From NCBI GenBank assembly GCA_021850555.1, contig JAJZLX010000722.1:1-6244 (forward strand): DNA of 6,244 nucleotides. The letters run 5' to 3'. Below the pieces are notes generated by a model, which was not told the DNA's origin, did no database searches, and was given only the letters and a program-made list of their open reading frames with translations. Positions 5,507 through 6,244 of this stretch are shown in pieces. The DNA comes from Pseudomonadota bacterium. Its GTDB lineage: Bacteria; Pseudomonadota; Gammaproteobacteria; Steroidobacterales; Steroidobacteraceae. The position numbers and the translations under genes are program-made. Each line of letters starts with the position of its first letter. Within the stretch, counting starts at the first letter, position 1.

Positions 5507-6244
5507 TCGGACGTCTCTTGGGGAGAATGACTCGGCTCATCCTGAGCTTCGCTCCTCGGGGGCTGCGGCTTCGCCGCCTCAAAATTTGCTCCCGGCAATT
5601 CTTCCGTCGCAGGCGCATCGGCGGGCGGCTCGTCCGGCGCCGGGCCCTCTTCGGTCCGCGACCCGGAGTTGTCGGCGACGAGGTGCAGGCTGCGCCCGCG
5701 CCCTCCCGCCCGCACGTGCAGCGGAGCGTAGGGCTCGGATTGCACGATGTCGATCAGTCCCTCGCGCACGAGCTCGAGGATCGCCATGAAGGTGACCGTC
5801 ACCCCCATGCGGCCTTCCTCGGGCTTGAACAGGCGGGTGAAGTCGACGAAGCTCGACTGCTCGAGCGAGGCGAGAATGTTGCCCATGCGCTCGCGCACCG
5901 ACAGCACCTCGCGCTGGATGTGATGATGCGCGAACATCTGCGCGCGCACCACGACCTCCTGGAATGCCACCAGCATCTCCTTGAGCGTGGTCTGTGGCAG
6001 GGTCCTCACCACCTGGCGATCCTTGAGCTCCGCGGCGGCGGTCCAGTGATCGCGCTCGAGTCTCGGCAGCGCATCGAGGTCCTCCGCCGCGCGCTTGAAG
6101 CGCTCGTATTCCTGCAACCGCCGCACGAGCTCCGCCCGCGGATCCTCTTCCACGCCGTCGCCGGAAGGTTTCGGCCGCGGCAGCAGCATGCGGGACTTGA
6201 TCTCCGCGAGCGTCGCGGCCATGACGAGGTACTCGCCAGCAAGC
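5503..6244 (-). CDS. scpA: Segregation and condensation protein A, 5' end outside the window
   Basis: ScpA is the kleisin that bridges SMC heads and binds a ScpB dimer in the SMC-ScpAB condensin. The frame is open to the right edge: upstream of the Met codon at 6222 it continues as LAGEYLV, the usual text before MAATLAEIKSRMLLPRP, so that Met is internal and the N-terminal SMC-neck-binding region is missing. Counting from 6222, visible landmarks are DPRAELVRRLQEYERFKRAA (27-46), then LPRLERD, and the C-terminal winged helix FTRLFKPEEGRMGVTVTFMA (128-147) with ILELVREGLIDIVQSEPYAP (148-167), which contacts the SMC head. The last 65 or so residues (from about 172) are a low-complexity tail rich in Pro, Glu and Ala. 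The gene ends in a 4-bp ATGA overlap with scpB. The presence of scpAB implies the SMC system rather than MukBEF. Confidence 0.96.
   Translation of the reverse strand, partial: LAGEYLVMAATLAEIKSRMLLPRPKPSGDGVEEDPRAELVRRLQEYERFKRAAEDLDALPRLERDHWTAAAELKDRQVVRTLPQTTLKEMLVAFQEVVVRAQMFAHHHIQREVLSVRERMGNILASLEQSSFVDFTRLFKPEEGRMGVTVTFMAILELVREGLIDIVQSEPYAPLHVRAGGRGRSLHLVADNSGSRTEEGPAPDEPPADAPATEELPGANFEAAKPQPPRSEAQDEPSHSPQETSE

Noticed and set aside
4484..5530. 348-codon plus-strand frame antisense to scpB and part of rluB
   Set aside because: Same codon-register effect; no family signature, while scpB and rluB on the other strand are clear.

Overview
The window reads as a chromosomal housekeeping region of a GC-rich gammaproteobacterium. 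The evidence is the neighbour set. gyrA lies divergent to ubiG, and serC follows gyrA on the same strand. A second block carries scpA-scpB-rluB in tight overlap. The presence of ScpAB suggests an SMC-ScpAB condensin and argues against Enterobacterales, Vibrionales and Pasteurellales, which use MukBEF. A lineage near Steroidobacterales, Nevskiales, Xanthomonadales or Chromatiales would fit, but the sequence alone does not settle this. No transposon, phage, tRNA, rRNA, CRISPR or sign of recent transfer was seen.

Layout from left to right: (1) the first 17 codons of serC on the minus strand, cut by the left edge and starting at GTG 52; (2) a 268-bp non-coding gap (53-320) with a GC-rich dyad and a candidate serC promoter; (3) complete gyrA on the minus strand (321-2930); (4) a 196-bp divergent promoter region (2931-3126); (5) complete ubiG on the plus strand (3127-3888); (6) a 69-bp convergent gap; (7) rluB on the minus strand (3958-4755); (8) scpB on the minus strand (4742-5506), overlapping rluB by 14 bp; (9) scpA on the minus strand from 5503 to the right edge, overlapping scpB by 4 bp and missing its 5' end.

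The genes serve core functions: chromosome topology (gyrase A), chromosome compaction and segregation (the ScpA kleisin and ScpB), ubiquinone synthesis (UbiG), serine/pyridoxal-phosphate synthesis (SerC) and ribosome maturation (RluB family). The scpA-scpB-rluB genes overlap and are very likely one transcript with coupled translation.

The most unusual observation is in the RluB-family protein. Its S4 RNA-binding domain and overall fold signature are kept, but the catalytic GRLD motif reads SPMP in an ungapped alignment and the upstream KPxG motif is lost. It may be a pseudoenzyme. The other observations are modest: acidic, low-complexity tails on both ScpA and ScpB, a perfect dyad between the gyrA and ubiG promoters, a mini-ORF with a perfect Shine-Dalgarno in that region, a gyrA leader with no Shine-Dalgarno, and a short insertion in GyrA. 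No wholly new multi-gene system is visible here.
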